From NCBI RefSeq assembly GCF_002844235.1, contig NZ_PGTS01000001.1, forward strand, positions 124,001 through 188,000: DNA of 64,000 bases, given 5' to 3'. Within the stretch, counting starts at the first letter, position 1. Each line of letters starts with the position of its first letter. Positions 46,022-54,912 of this stretch are shown here, piece by piece. Origin of the DNA: Thalassospira povalilytica (GTDB lineage: Bacteria > Pseudomonadota > Alphaproteobacteria > Rhodospirillales > Thalassospiraceae). The translations under genes and the position numbers were made by a program. The notes beneath the pieces are model-generated. The model saw nothing but the letters and a program-made list of their open reading frames with translations. It was not told where the DNA came from and ran no database searches.

Positions 46022-46693
46022 TCAGGCGTTGGTGTCGAGCGTGACCAGACCTTTTTCGATTGCGTAACGGACAAGACCGGCAGAACTGTCGATATCAAGT
46101 TTGCGCTTGATGTTGCGGCGGTGGGTTTCAACTGTTCGCACACTGATGTCGAGTTCGCGGGCAACGTGCTTGTTGCTGGCCCCTTTGGCAAGAAGACGCA
46201 AAACGGTTCGTTCGCGCGTCGTCAGCGGCACGCCGTCACTGTTGCTGCCTTCGCCGGCACTGATGCGATCAAAGGTCGAACTGTATGCTTCGCCGCCATT
46301 GGCGATGGTTTCAATCGCGCGGACCATGTCGTTGGATGAAACATCCTTAAGGATGAAACCCTTGGCGCCAGCCTGCTGGGCGGTGCGCAGATATTCCGGG
46401 TTTTCATGCATCGACAGAATGACAACCTTGGTATCCGGAAGCGTTTCGCGGAACTTTTCGGCGGCCTCAAGCCCGTTCATGACCGGCATTGAAATATCCA
46501 TCAATACGACATCGGGGCGCAATTCACCGGCCAGCGACAGGGCTTCGACGCCGTTGCTGGCTTCCCCAATGATGTTGATGTGATCAAAACATTCCAGCCG
46601 CGAACGAATGCCATCCATCACAAGCGCATGGTCATCGCACAGCAAGATACGCAACGGGCGGTCATTGGAATAGATTTGATTGGCACTGTTCAT
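46022..46693 (-). CDS. NarL/LuxR-family response regulator
   Basis: This 223-residue regulator has a receiver domain (acidic pair in LLCDDHALV, phospho-acceptor Asp66 in VLMDISMPVMNG, Lys in KGFILKDVS) and a C-terminal LuxR-type helix-turn-helix (LTTRERTVLRLLAKGASNKHVARELDISVRTVETH, about 155-190). It follows the HisKA_3 kinase gene by 45 bases and is its likely partner. Target promoters are unknown. The stop is 152 bases before the Crp/Fnr gene start on the same strand. Confidence 0.94.
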   Translation of the reverse strand: MNSANQIYSNDRPLRILLCDDHALVMDGIRSRLECFDHINIIGEASNGVEALSLAGELRPDVVLMDISMPVMNGLEAAEKFRETLPDTKVVILSMHENPEYLRTAQQAGAKGFILKDVSSNDMVRAIETIANGGEAYSSTFDRISAGEGSNSDGVPLTTRERTVLRLLAKGASNKHVARELDISVRTVETHRRNIKRKLDIDSSAGLVRYAIEKGLVTLDTNA

Positions 46694-46738
46694 TGATCGA
46701 AACTTGGTCCTGTCGATGGGTATGGTTGCCAGCCCAGA

Positions 46739-48142
46739 TTAACCGCTGATTCGCCCGTCGGGTAGATCATTCTGGCTGGTGGCGGGAATAAATGCGGTAA
46801 TTTTGGTTCCGTCATCGGGTTCCGAGCGCACGGAAAGACCACCGCCATGGAACTCCATCCGTTCGCGCATGTTGCGCAATCCGATCCCGGCGCGCGGGTC
46901 GCGGTTACGGATATAACGGTTGGTTTCAAAGCCCACACCGTTATCGGTGATGCGCATGACCACGCTGGTGCCTTCGCGCTTGATGGATATCTTGATCACG
47001 GTTGCATCGGCGTGGCGTTCAATATTGGTCAGTGTTTCCTGCAAGACCCGATAAAGCGTTGTCTTTTTGGCCATATCAAGCTGGTTGTCGATATTGTCGA
47101 TCTTGACTTCCATCAGGATGCCCGACCGGTCCTGCAATTCGGCGCACATGCTTTCGATTGCGGGTTTCAGGCCAAGATCATCAAGAACCGCCGGGCGCAA
47201 ATCGCGCGAGATGCGCCGGACTTCGTGAATGGCGTCCTGCAACCGTTTGGCGGCCTTTTCCATCGGTTCAATCGCATTTTCCCGGTTTTGCCCGATCCGC
47301 GCGATTGCGGTTTCAACCGAATATTTGACCGATACGAGAATCTGACTGATGCCGTCATGCAGTTCGCGCGACACCCGAAGACGTTCCTGTTCCTGGACAT
47401 CGACAACGCGATGGGTCAGTTCCTTGAGCTTGGAATCGGCAAGCTTGCGTTCCGAAAGCGTGACCACAGTTCCGGAAATGCCAACCAGCAAGACCGCAAG
47501 GATGGTGACACCGATGATCGAAATTGTGGTTTCGCGGATATGGGTAGAGACCTCTGCCTCGATTTCGGTCACCTGTTCGGCAATGTCGTCGATATAGATG
47601 CCGGTCCCGATCATCCAGTCCCATTTATCAAGCATCAGCGAATAGGTGATCTTTTCGGTTGGTTCGCCGGTTGATGGCTTTTCCCAGACATGGCGCATGA
47701 AATCGCCACCCTTTTCGGCATTGAATATCAGCCCCTGAATGACCGAATTGCCGTTAATGTCGCGCAGGTTCCAATAGGTCCGCCCAACCCGCCATGGTTG
47801 GGGTGGTTCAACAAGCGCGGTGCCGTCGCGGTCGTAAATGAAGAAATAGCCGTCTTCGCCATAGGTCAGATCTTCGATAATCGCCTTTACCCGTTCCTTG
47901 GAAACCGCATCCAGCGGGCTTGCCACCGAATAGATATGGTCAATCGATGCCATGGCGAGCTCAAGATAACTTTTGAGCTCCTCCTTGCGGGCTTCAAGGA
48001 TGTTGCGTTCAAAAGTCCTGATTTCGGCTTCGGCCAGTCTTTCAGCCTGCGCAAAGACCAGCCATGAGATGGCCGATGCGGCAAGAACCAGTGGTAAAAT
48101 GGAAAGCAGCAGGAACTTTAGTCGAAGATTGAGCTTCGGCAT
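46739..48142 (-). CDS. Membrane sensor kinase with Cache domain (NarX/DegS-type HisKA_3)
   Basis: With the ATG at 48142 the protein has 467 residues: transmembrane helix 11-31, a periplasmic single Cache domain (about 40-190, with YGEDGYFFIYDRDGTALVEPP and WDWMIGTGIYIDDI), a second helix (about 205-228), a HisKA_3 domain with the phospho-acceptor in RELHDGISQILVS, and an ATPase domain with GVGFE and GIGLRNMRERME. Single Cache domains of this kind often bind small carboxylates. The GntR-type operator at 48303 and the pyc-glcDEF operon lie just upstream, divergent. The start has no strong ribosome-binding site, and longer frames exist to 48238. Confidence 0.9.
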   Translation of the reverse strand: MPKLNLRLKFLLLSILPLVLAASAISWLVFAQAERLAEAEIRTFERNILEARKEELKSYLELAMASIDHIYSVASPLDAVSKERVKAIIEDLTYGEDGYFFIYDRDGTALVEPPQPWRVGRTYWNLRDINGNSVIQGLIFNAEKGGDFMRHVWEKPSTGEPTEKITYSLMLDKWDWMIGTGIYIDDIAEQVTEIEAEVSTHIRETTISIIGVTILAVLLVGISGTVVTLSERKLADSKLKELTHRVVDVQEQERLRVSRELHDGISQILVSVKYSVETAIARIGQNRENAIEPMEKAAKRLQDAIHEVRRISRDLRPAVLDDLGLKPAIESMCAELQDRSGILMEVKIDNIDNQLDMAKKTTLYRVLQETLTNIERHADATVIKISIKREGTSVVMRITDNGVGFETNRYIRNRDPRAGIGLRNMRERMEFHGGGLSVRSEPDDGTKITAFIPATSQNDLPDGRISG

Positions 48143-48575
48143 GGGCGCGACCGTTCTGGGAATTGGGTGTTTCAGGCGTGGGCGGACAATAACATATCTG
48201 TGACAAAAGTCCCCAAAGATCACGGATTTGCACGTCACCGTTCACGTGGAAAGGCGATTTTCGTTCCGCATGGTGAAAAGCGGCTGGCCTTGCTTTTGCG
48301 TGATTGGTATTACCAATTCATGAGATCATGCTTTGACAGGGAGAGGGCAATGCGCATATACCAGAACCGACGCCTGCCCACCGGGCGCCAAAAGCTCTGG
48401 ATGCATTGCACAAGATCTCAGCGTGCAGGCATCTTGTTCCGCCACAAAAGGTATGGCGTTGCAGGCATCCCGCACCGCAGCGCATTCCGGGACCATATCG
48501 TGGCGTTTCACTTGGTTTTGGCAGGCGCGCACAGGCACGTTCCTGCCAGGAAAATGTGGTAGGAGCCCGGTGTCA
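48143..48575. other. Divergent regulatory region of the Cache kinase and pyc-glcDEF
   Basis: These 433 bases separate the sensor kinase and pyruvate carboxylase. Open frames cross it on both strands, including one continuous with pyc, but none has recognisable protein content. A perfect operator-like palindrome lies at 48303-48317. AGGAG near 48571 serves pyc. Confidence 0.6.
48303..48317. promoter_or_regulatory. PdhR/LldR-type GntR operator
   Basis: ATTGGTATTACCAAT is a perfect 7-1-7 inverted repeat. It matches the ATTGGTNNNACCAAT pattern known for FadR-subfamily GntR regulators such as PdhR, with LldR and GlcC close variants. These proteins respond to pyruvate, lactate or glycolate. It lies 259 bases before pyc and 161 bases before the Cache kinase start. 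No GntR gene is in the window, so the regulator would be encoded elsewhere. The match is seen; the binding is inferred. Confidence 0.65.
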
Positions 48576-51500
48576 ATGACGCGTTCTGCACCTAAGCGTA
48601 TCCGTAAACTTCTGGTCGCCAACCGTGGCGAAATCGCGATTCGTGTTTTGCGAGCTGCCAACGAACTTGGCATTCGCACCGTTGCGATTTTCTCTGACGA
48701 GGACCGGTTCGCCCTTCACCGTTTCAAAGCTGATGAAAGCTATACGGTGGGCAAGGGCAACAAACCCATTCGCGCCTATCTGGATATTGAAGACATTCTG
48801 CGGGTGGCACGTGATGCCGACGTGGATGCAATCCACCCCGGATATGGTTTCCTGTCTGAAAATCCGGAATTCGCCGATGCCTGTGCCGAGGCCGGAATTC
48901 AGTTTATCGGTCCTGATTCCGATGTCATGCGCACGCTTGGCAACAAGGTGTCTGCACGTAATCTGGCCGAAAGTGCCGGCGTGCCTGTCATGCCGGCATC
49001 CAGTGCGCTTCCCGAAGACATGAAGGAAGTCACCCGCATCGCCGAGGAAATCGGCTATCCGCTGATGCTCAAAGCCAGCTGGGGCGGCGGTGGCCGCGGT
49101 ATGCGGGTCATCGAAAATGGCAAGGACCTTGCCAATCAGGTTCTGGCAGCGCGCCGCGAGGCCGAGGCGGCCTTTGGCAATGGCGAAGTGTATTTCGAAA
49201 AGCTGATCCGCCGTGCCCGGCATGTCGAAGTTCAGCTTTTGGGGGATACCCACGGTACGTTGGTGCATCTTTATGAACGCGACTGTTCGGTTCAGCGTCG
49301 AAACCAGAAGGTTGTCGAACGTGCACCGGCCCCGTATCTGAATGATGAACAGCGTCAGGAAATCTGTGATGCTGCCATTCGGCTCGGGACGGCGGCAAAT
49401 TACGTCAATGCCGGTACGGTCGAGTTCCTGATGGATGTTGATACATCCAAATTCTATTTCATCGAGGTCAATCCGCGTATTCAGGTCGAACACACCGTGA
49501 CCGAATGCGTGACCGGCTTTGACCTGGTCAAGGCACAGATCCTGATTGCCCAGGGTGGTCGCATCGGTTTCCCGTCAGAAACCGGTATTCCGTGGCAGGA
49601 CAAGATCAAGCTGCGTGACCATGCGCTTCAGTGCCGTATCACGACTGAAAACCCGGAAAACAACTTTGTCCCCGACTATGGGATCATCAAGGTTTATCGC
49701 GGGGCCAACGGCTTTGGCATTCGTCTGGATGGTGGCACGGCCTATTCCGGGGCGGTGATCACGCCGTTCTATGACAGTATGCTGGAAAAGGTCACCGCAT
49801 GGGGCAGCACTCCGCGCGAAGCCGTTGACCGTATGGACCGTGCATTGCGCGAATTCCGAATTCGTGGTGTTGCGACCAACCTGGCCTTCCTTGAAAACCT
49901 GATCAACCATCCGAAATTCCGGGCGGGTGAATATACCACGCGGTTTATTGATGAAACGCCCGATCTGTTCAAGTTCGTGCGTCGTCGTGACCGCGCAACG
50001 CGTTTGCTGCGCTTCATTGGCGAGGTCGCGGTCAATGGCAACCCGGAAGTCGAAGGCCGCGTTGTCCCGACCAATCTGCATGATCCGGTCATGCCGAAAT
50101 CGATTGATCTGGGTGAAATTCGTCCGGGCACCAAGCAAAAGCTTGATCAATTGGGACCGGAAGGTTTTTCACGCTGGATGAAAGATCAGGAACGTGTCCT
50201 GATTACCGATACCACCATGCGTGATGCGCATCAGTCGCTTCTGGCAACGCGTATGCGTACCTATGACATGCTTGAAATTGCGCCATATTATGCGCATGGC
50301 CTCCCGGAACTGTTTTCGCTGGAATGCTGGGGCGGGGCGACGTTTGATGTTGCCATGCGTTTCCTGAAAGAAGATCCATGGGATCGTCTGGTCAAGCTAC
50401 GCGAACGGGTGCCAAACATCCTGACCCAGATGTTGCTGCGGGCGTCGAACGCGGTCGGTTACACCAACTATCCTGACAATGCGGTGGATTACTTCGTCAA
50501 ACAGGCGGCCGAACATGGCATGGATGTTTTCCGTGTGTTTGATTCCCTGAACTGGGTTGAAAACATGAAGGTCGCGATGGAATCGGTTCTTAAAACCGAT
50601 AAACTTTGCGAAGCGACCATTTGTTATACCGGCGACATCTATGACAAGAGCCGCCCGAAATATAACCTTGATTACTATGTGAATATGGCGCGCGAGCTTG
50701 AAAAATCTGGTGCGCATATTCTGGGCCTTAAGGACATGGCCGGGGTTATGCGGCCAGCAGCGGCGACCGAGCTGATCAAGGCGCTTAAGGATACCGTCAA
50801 TATCCCGATCCATTTCCATACCCACGATACCAGCGGCATTTCCGCGGCAACGGTGATTGCAGCGATTGATGCCGGGGTGGATGCGGTTGATGCCGCAATG
50901 GATTCCATGTCGGGTCTGACATCGCAGCCAAGCCTGGGCTCAATTGCCAATAACTATATCGGTCAGCCGCGCGATCCGGGGCTCAAGGCCGAGGCACTTA
51001 AAGAAGTGTCGACATATTGGGAACAGGTCCGTCGTTACTATGCCGGCTTTGAAAGCGACATTCGCAGCGGCACGTCCGATGTCTATGTCCATGAAATGCC
51101 CGGCGGCCAATATACCAACCTGCGTCAGCAGGCCCGTGCGTTGGGGATCGAGGATCGCTGGCCCGAAGTTTCCAAGGCCTATGCCGCGGTCAACAAGATG
51201 TTTGGTGATGTCGTCAAGGTCACGCCAAGCTCGAAGGTGGTTGGCGATATGGCACTGATGATGGTGACATCGGGCCTGTCCGAGGAAGACGTTCTTGATC
51301 CCAGAAAGGATATCGCCTTCCCCGACAGTGTGATTTCGTTCTTCCGCGGTGAAATCGGCCAGCCGGTCGGTGGCTTCCCGCCCGCTCTTCAGCGCAAGGT
51401 GCTTAAGGGCGCCGAGGCGCTGACAGATCGTCCGGGCAAGTCATTGCCGCCGATTGATTTCGAGGCCACCCGCAAGGAAATCGAAAAGAAAACGCACCGC

Positions 51501-52046
51501 AGCAACATCAGCGATGCCGAAGTGGCATCCTATGTGATGTATCCCAAGGTGTTCCTTGATTATGCCGAACATCGCAGTCACCACGCCGATGTATCCATTC
51601 TGCCAACACCGGTCTTCTTCTATGGGATGAACCAGAATCAGGAAATCTCGGTTGATCTGGAAAAGGGCAAAACCCTTGTCATCCGATATTTGGCGACGTC
51701 CGAATTCGGTGACGAAGAAGGCCATCGCACAGTGTTCTTCGAACTGAATGGCCAACCCCGCACAGTCAAGGTCGCGGACAAGACGCTGGCGGCTTCGGGC
51801 AAGGCAAAACCGAAGGCCGAAGACGGCAACAAGCTTCATGTCGCAGCCCCGATGCCCGGTCTTGTGGTCGAGGTACATGTCGCCGAAGGCCAGAAGGTCA
51901 AGTCCGGGGACGTGATGTGTTCACTTGAAGCCATGAAAATGGAAACCGCAGTTCACGCGGAAAAGGACGGTATCGTGGCCAAAATCCACGCACCGGCCGG
52001 TACACAGGTCGACAGCAAGGATTTGCTGGTCGAATTGAAGGAGTAA
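48576..52046 (+). CDS. pyc: Pyruvate carboxylase
   Basis: This single-chain biotin enzyme (1156 residues, the usual size) carboxylates pyruvate to oxaloacetate. The biotin carboxylase domain (about 1-460) starts KLLVANRGEIAIRVLRAA and holds the ATP-grasp KASWGGGGRGMRV. The carboxyltransferase domain (about 535-830) begins LITDTTMRDAHQSLLATRMR with the metal His in HFHTHDTSG. The C-terminal biotinyl domain has the biotinylation motif EAMKMETA. I used the ATG at 48576 with AGGAG upstream; the frame stays open to 48333, but the extra 81 residues are not homologous. It precedes glcD by 6 bases, a tight operon link. Confidence 0.96.
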   Translation: MTRSAPKRIRKLLVANRGEIAIRVLRAANELGIRTVAIFSDEDRFALHRFKADESYTVGKGNKPIRAYLDIEDILRVARDADVDAIHPGYGFLSENPEFADACAEAGIQFIGPDSDVMRTLGNKVSARNLAESAGVPVMPASSALPEDMKEVTRIAEEIGYPLMLKASWGGGGRGMRVIENGKDLANQVLAARREAEAAFGNGEVYFEKLIRRARHVEVQLLGDTHGTLVHLYERDCSVQRRNQKVVERAPAPYLNDEQRQEICDAAIRLGTAANYVNAGTVEFLMDVDTSKFYFIEVNPRIQVEHTVTECVTGFDLVKAQILIAQGGRIGFPSETGIPWQDKIKLRDHALQCRITTENPENNFVPDYGIIKVYRGANGFGIRLDGGTAYSGAVITPFYDSMLEKVTAWGSTPREAVDRMDRALREFRIRGVATNLAFLENLINHPKFRAGEYTTRFIDETPDLFKFVRRRDRATRLLRFIGEVAVNGNPEVEGRVVPTNLHDPVMPKSIDLGEIRPGTKQKLDQLGPEGFSRWMKDQERVLITDTTMRDAHQSLLATRMRTYDMLEIAPYYAHGLPELFSLECWGGATFDVAMRFLKEDPWDRLVKLRERVPNILTQMLLRASNAVGYTNYPDNAVDYFVKQAAEHGMDVFRVFDSLNWVENMKVAMESVLKTDKLCEATICYTGDIYDKSRPKYNLDYYVNMARELEKSGAHILGLKDMAGVMRPAAATELIKALKDTVNIPIHFHTHDTSGISAATVIAAIDAGVDAVDAAMDSMSGLTSQPSLGSIANNYIGQPRDPGLKAEALKEVSTYWEQVRRYYAGFESDIRSGTSDVYVHEMPGGQYTNLRQQARALGIEDRWPEVSKAYAAVNKMFGDVVKVTPSSKVVGDMALMMVTSGLSEEDVLDPRKDIAFPDSVISFFRGEIGQPVGGFPPALQRKVLKGAEALTDRPGKSLPPIDFEATRKEIEKKTHRSNISDAEVASYVMYPKVFLDYAEHRSHHADVSILPTPVFFYGMNQNQEISVDLEKGKTLVIRYLATSEFGDEEGHRTVFFELNGQPRTVKVADKTLAASGKAKPKAEDGNKLHVAAPMPGLVVEVHVAEGQKVKSGDVMCSLEAMKMETAVHAEKDGIVAKIHAPAGTQVDSKDLLVELKE

Positions 52047-52052
52047 CTACCG

Positions 52053-53546
52053 ATGCTTAGGATGCCTGAGCCGAACCAGAACACACTTGCGCGTCGCAAG
52101 GACATTATTGCGGCCATGCGTGACATTGTTCCCGCAACCGGCGGCGTAATCGTCGATGAGGATCAGCTCAGGCCCTATGAATGTGACGGGTTGATGGCTT
52201 ATCGCCAGCTCCCGATGATTGTGGTCCTGCCCGAAAATACCGGGCAGGTCGCAGCCATTCTTAAATATTGTCACGAAAACAAGGTGCGTATTGTCCCGCG
52301 CGGGGCCGGTACCGGACTTTCCGGCGGGGCTTTGCCGATGGCTGATGCCATCACGATTTCGATGATGAAGTTCAATCGCGTTCTTGAAATTGACTGGGAC
52401 AACCGGGCGGCTGTTGTGCAGCCCGGTGTCACCAATCTGGGGATTACCCGCGCGGTCGAACATAAGGGTTTCTATTACGCGCCGGACCCGTCCAGCCAGA
52501 TTGCCTGTTCGATTGGCGGCAATATCGCCGAAAATTCCGGCGGCGTGCACTGCCTGAAATACGGTTTGACGACCAATAATGTGTTGGGCGTTGAAATGGT
52601 CACGATCGAAGGAGAAATCCTGCGCGTCGGCGGCAAGGGCCTGGATCAGGCAGGATATGACCTGCTTGGTCTGATCACCGGATCCGAAGGGTTGCTTGGC
52701 ATCGTTACCGAGGTCACGGTTCGTATTTTGCGTAAACCCGAAACGGCACGCGCGCTGTTGCTTGGGTTCAATTCATCGGAAGAAGGCGGTAAATGCGTGG
52801 CCGCCATCATTGCAGCCGGGATCATTCCGGGCGGCCTTGAGATGATGGATGCCCCGGCGATCAAGGCGACCGAGGATTTCGTCCATGCGGGATATCCGCT
52901 GGATGTGGAGGCATTGCTTCTGGTCGAACTGGATGGACCCCAGGTCGAAGTTGATTATCTGATTGATCGGGTTGGCAAGATTGCGACCGATTGTGGCGCG
53001 ATCTATTCACGAATTTCCGAGAATGAAGAAGAAAGGCTTCTGTTCTGGTCAGGGCGCAAGAATGCCTTTCCGGCCATCGGGCGCATTTCCCCCGATTATA
53101 TGTGTATGGACGGCACAATCCCGCGCGGCCGTCTGGCCGAGGTTCTGACCGGGATGCAGGAATTGTCCAAGCGACACGGCCTTGGCGTTGCCAATGTCTT
53201 TCATGCCGGTGATGGCAATTTGCATCCGCTGATCATGTTCGATGCCAATAAGGCCGGTGATCTTGAAAAGGCCGAGGCATTCGGTGCCGACATCCTGAAA
53301 CTGTGTGTCGAGGTTGGCGGCGTGCTGTCTGGCGAACATGGCATCGGCGTCGAAAAACGTGATCTGATGGGCGAAATGTTCACCCAAGACGACATGATGC
53401 ATCAGGAACGGATCAAGATGGCCTTTGACGAGGATCAGCTTCTCAATCCGGGCAAGGTATTCCCGACCTTGCATGGCTGTGGCGAGCTCAAGACACTTCA
53501 TGCCAAGGCCGTCGCCGACAAATTCCCCGATATCCCGCGCTTCTAG
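52053..53546 (+). CDS. glcD: Glycolate oxidase subunit GlcD (FAD-linked)
   Basis: This 497-residue FAD-linked oxidase of the GlcD/D-lactate dehydrogenase family shows VPRGAGTGLSGGALP at about 85-99, PGVTNLGITRAVEHKGFYYAPDPSSQ, and IGGNIAENSGG in the PCMH FAD-binding domain. The C-terminal substrate domain includes VFHAGDGNLHP and LSGEHGIGVEKRD. GlcD with GlcE and GlcF oxidises glycolate to glyoxylate, and often D-lactate to pyruvate. AAGGAG overlaps the end of pyc and serves this ATG, so translation is likely coupled. Confidence 0.95.
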   Translation: MLRMPEPNQNTLARRKDIIAAMRDIVPATGGVIVDEDQLRPYECDGLMAYRQLPMIVVLPENTGQVAAILKYCHENKVRIVPRGAGTGLSGGALPMADAITISMMKFNRVLEIDWDNRAAVVQPGVTNLGITRAVEHKGFYYAPDPSSQIACSIGGNIAENSGGVHCLKYGLTTNNVLGVEMVTIEGEILRVGGKGLDQAGYDLLGLITGSEGLLGIVTEVTVRILRKPETARALLLGFNSSEEGGKCVAAIIAAGIIPGGLEMMDAPAIKATEDFVHAGYPLDVEALLLVELDGPQVEVDYLIDRVGKIATDCGAIYSRISENEEERLLFWSGRKNAFPAIGRISPDYMCMDGTIPRGRLAEVLTGMQELSKRHGLGVANVFHAGDGNLHPLIMFDANKAGDLEKAEAFGADILKLCVEVGGVLSGEHGIGVEKRDLMGEMFTQDDMMHQERIKMAFDEDQLLNPGKVFPTLHGCGELKTLHAKAVADKFPDIPRF

Positions 53547-53661
53547 GTCGGAATTCAAACAAGACCGTCGATCATAAGACGCAACAATAAAGCCAAATAT
53601 CAGCATGTCGTTTCCCGCAAATCCGGCATGTCTGGTTCAGGAGAGGAAAAGAGAGACCGCC

Positions 53662-54912
53662 ATGGCGGAAATTTTGACACCCACCACCCCGGAACAACTG
53701 CGCGATGCCGTTGGCTGGGCGCTTGGTTCCCGGACCCCGCTTGAAATCATCGGATCAGGATCAAAACGCGCGTATGGACATGCCGTAAAGACCAACGCGG
53801 TGCTTGATTGTTCGAAATTGTCCGGAATTCTGTTTTATGAGCCCGAAGAATTGGTGATATCGGCCCATGCCGGGACGCCATTGGCCGATATCAAGGCTGC
53901 TTTGGCTGAAAAGAACCAGCAATTCCATTTTGAACCCGGAAACTTTCCGGAACTTCTTGGCAGCGGGAACGCGCCGGATGCCGGAACGATCGGCGGCCTT
54001 GTTGCATGTAACCTTGCCGGGCCGCGCCGGATCAAGGTCGGGTCGGCACGAGATCATCTTTTGGGGTTCCAAGCGGTGTCAGGCCGTGCCGAAGATTTCA
54101 AATCGGGTGGCCGGGTGATGAAAAACGTTACCGGTTTTGACTTGTCCAAACTGATGTCGGGATCTTTCGGAACGCTTGGTGTCATGCATACCGTGACCTT
54201 GAAGGTCATGCCCTGCGACGAACAGTCGGCAACCGTTATCGTTGCCTGTGATGATCCGAAAAAGGCAGGCAAGGCAATGACCGCCGCGATGGGGTGCGAG
54301 AACGAAGTTTCCGGTGCGGCCTGGATTTCGGCGGCTGATATCGCCGGGCTTGAAATTCCGGTGGCTTCTGAATTCGGGTCGGGGCTTGTTGTCTTGCGGG
54401 TCGAAGGACCAAAGCCATCCGTCGCCTGGAGGGCCGAGGCGCTTTGCAAGGCGCTGGCATCTTTTGGTGAAACCCATGAACTGGCTGACAGCTACAGCCA
54501 CCGTGTCTGGCAATATGTTGCCGATGCAAGACCGTTTGTGGAAACGTCAGGCGGGGCAAGCCTGCTGTGGCGGGTGTCGGTCCCACCGGCAATCGGCGGT
54601 GATGTGTGCGCGCAGTTGCAAGATGTCACGGGCGGTCGGGCAATGATGGATTGGGCCGGTGGTTTGATCTGGTTGGCGCTTGATGATGCCGACGCGATGG
54701 CAAACCGGATTCGCGAGATTGCAGAAATGGCAGGCGGGCAGGCCAATCTGGTCCGGGCCCCTGAAAGGGTGCGTGAAACAGTGCCGGTGTTCCATCCAGA
54801 AAGTCCTGCACTTGCGCGCATCAACGCCAAGATCAAAGAAAACTTTGATCCGGAAGGCATCCTTAATCCGGGACGACTGATGCCCGGCACCCAGATTGCG
54901 GAGGGCGCGTAA
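53662..54912 (+). CDS. glcE: Glycolate oxidase FAD-binding subunit GlcE
   Basis: This 416-residue second FAD-binding subunit of the glycolate oxidase complex has an IIGSGSKRAYG segment, then NFPELLGSGNAPDAGTIGG and GGRVMKNVTGFDLSKLMSGS FAD contacts, and ends FDPEGILNPGRLMPG. The ATG at 53662 gives the normal GlcE N-terminus (EILTPTTPEQLRDAV); the frame opens at 53605. It lies 115 bases after glcD, and its stop overlaps the start of glcF by one base. Confidence 0.93.
   Translation: MAEILTPTTPEQLRDAVGWALGSRTPLEIIGSGSKRAYGHAVKTNAVLDCSKLSGILFYEPEELVISAHAGTPLADIKAALAEKNQQFHFEPGNFPELLGSGNAPDAGTIGGLVACNLAGPRRIKVGSARDHLLGFQAVSGRAEDFKSGGRVMKNVTGFDLSKLMSGSFGTLGVMHTVTLKVMPCDEQSATVIVACDDPKKAGKAMTAAMGCENEVSGAAWISAADIAGLEIPVASEFGSGLVVLRVEGPKPSVAWRAEALCKALASFGETHELADSYSHRVWQYVADARPFVETSGGASLLWRVSVPPAIGGDVCAQLQDVTGGRAMMDWAGGLIWLALDDADAMANRIREIAEMAGGQANLVRAPERVRETVPVFHPESPALARINAKIKENFDPEGILNPGRLMPGTQIAEGA

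Noticed and set aside
48333..48575. Eighty-one-residue N-terminal extension of pyruvate carboxylase
   Set aside because: The residues are compositionally odd and not part of the biotin carboxylase fold, and the ATG at 48576 has AGGAG upstream.
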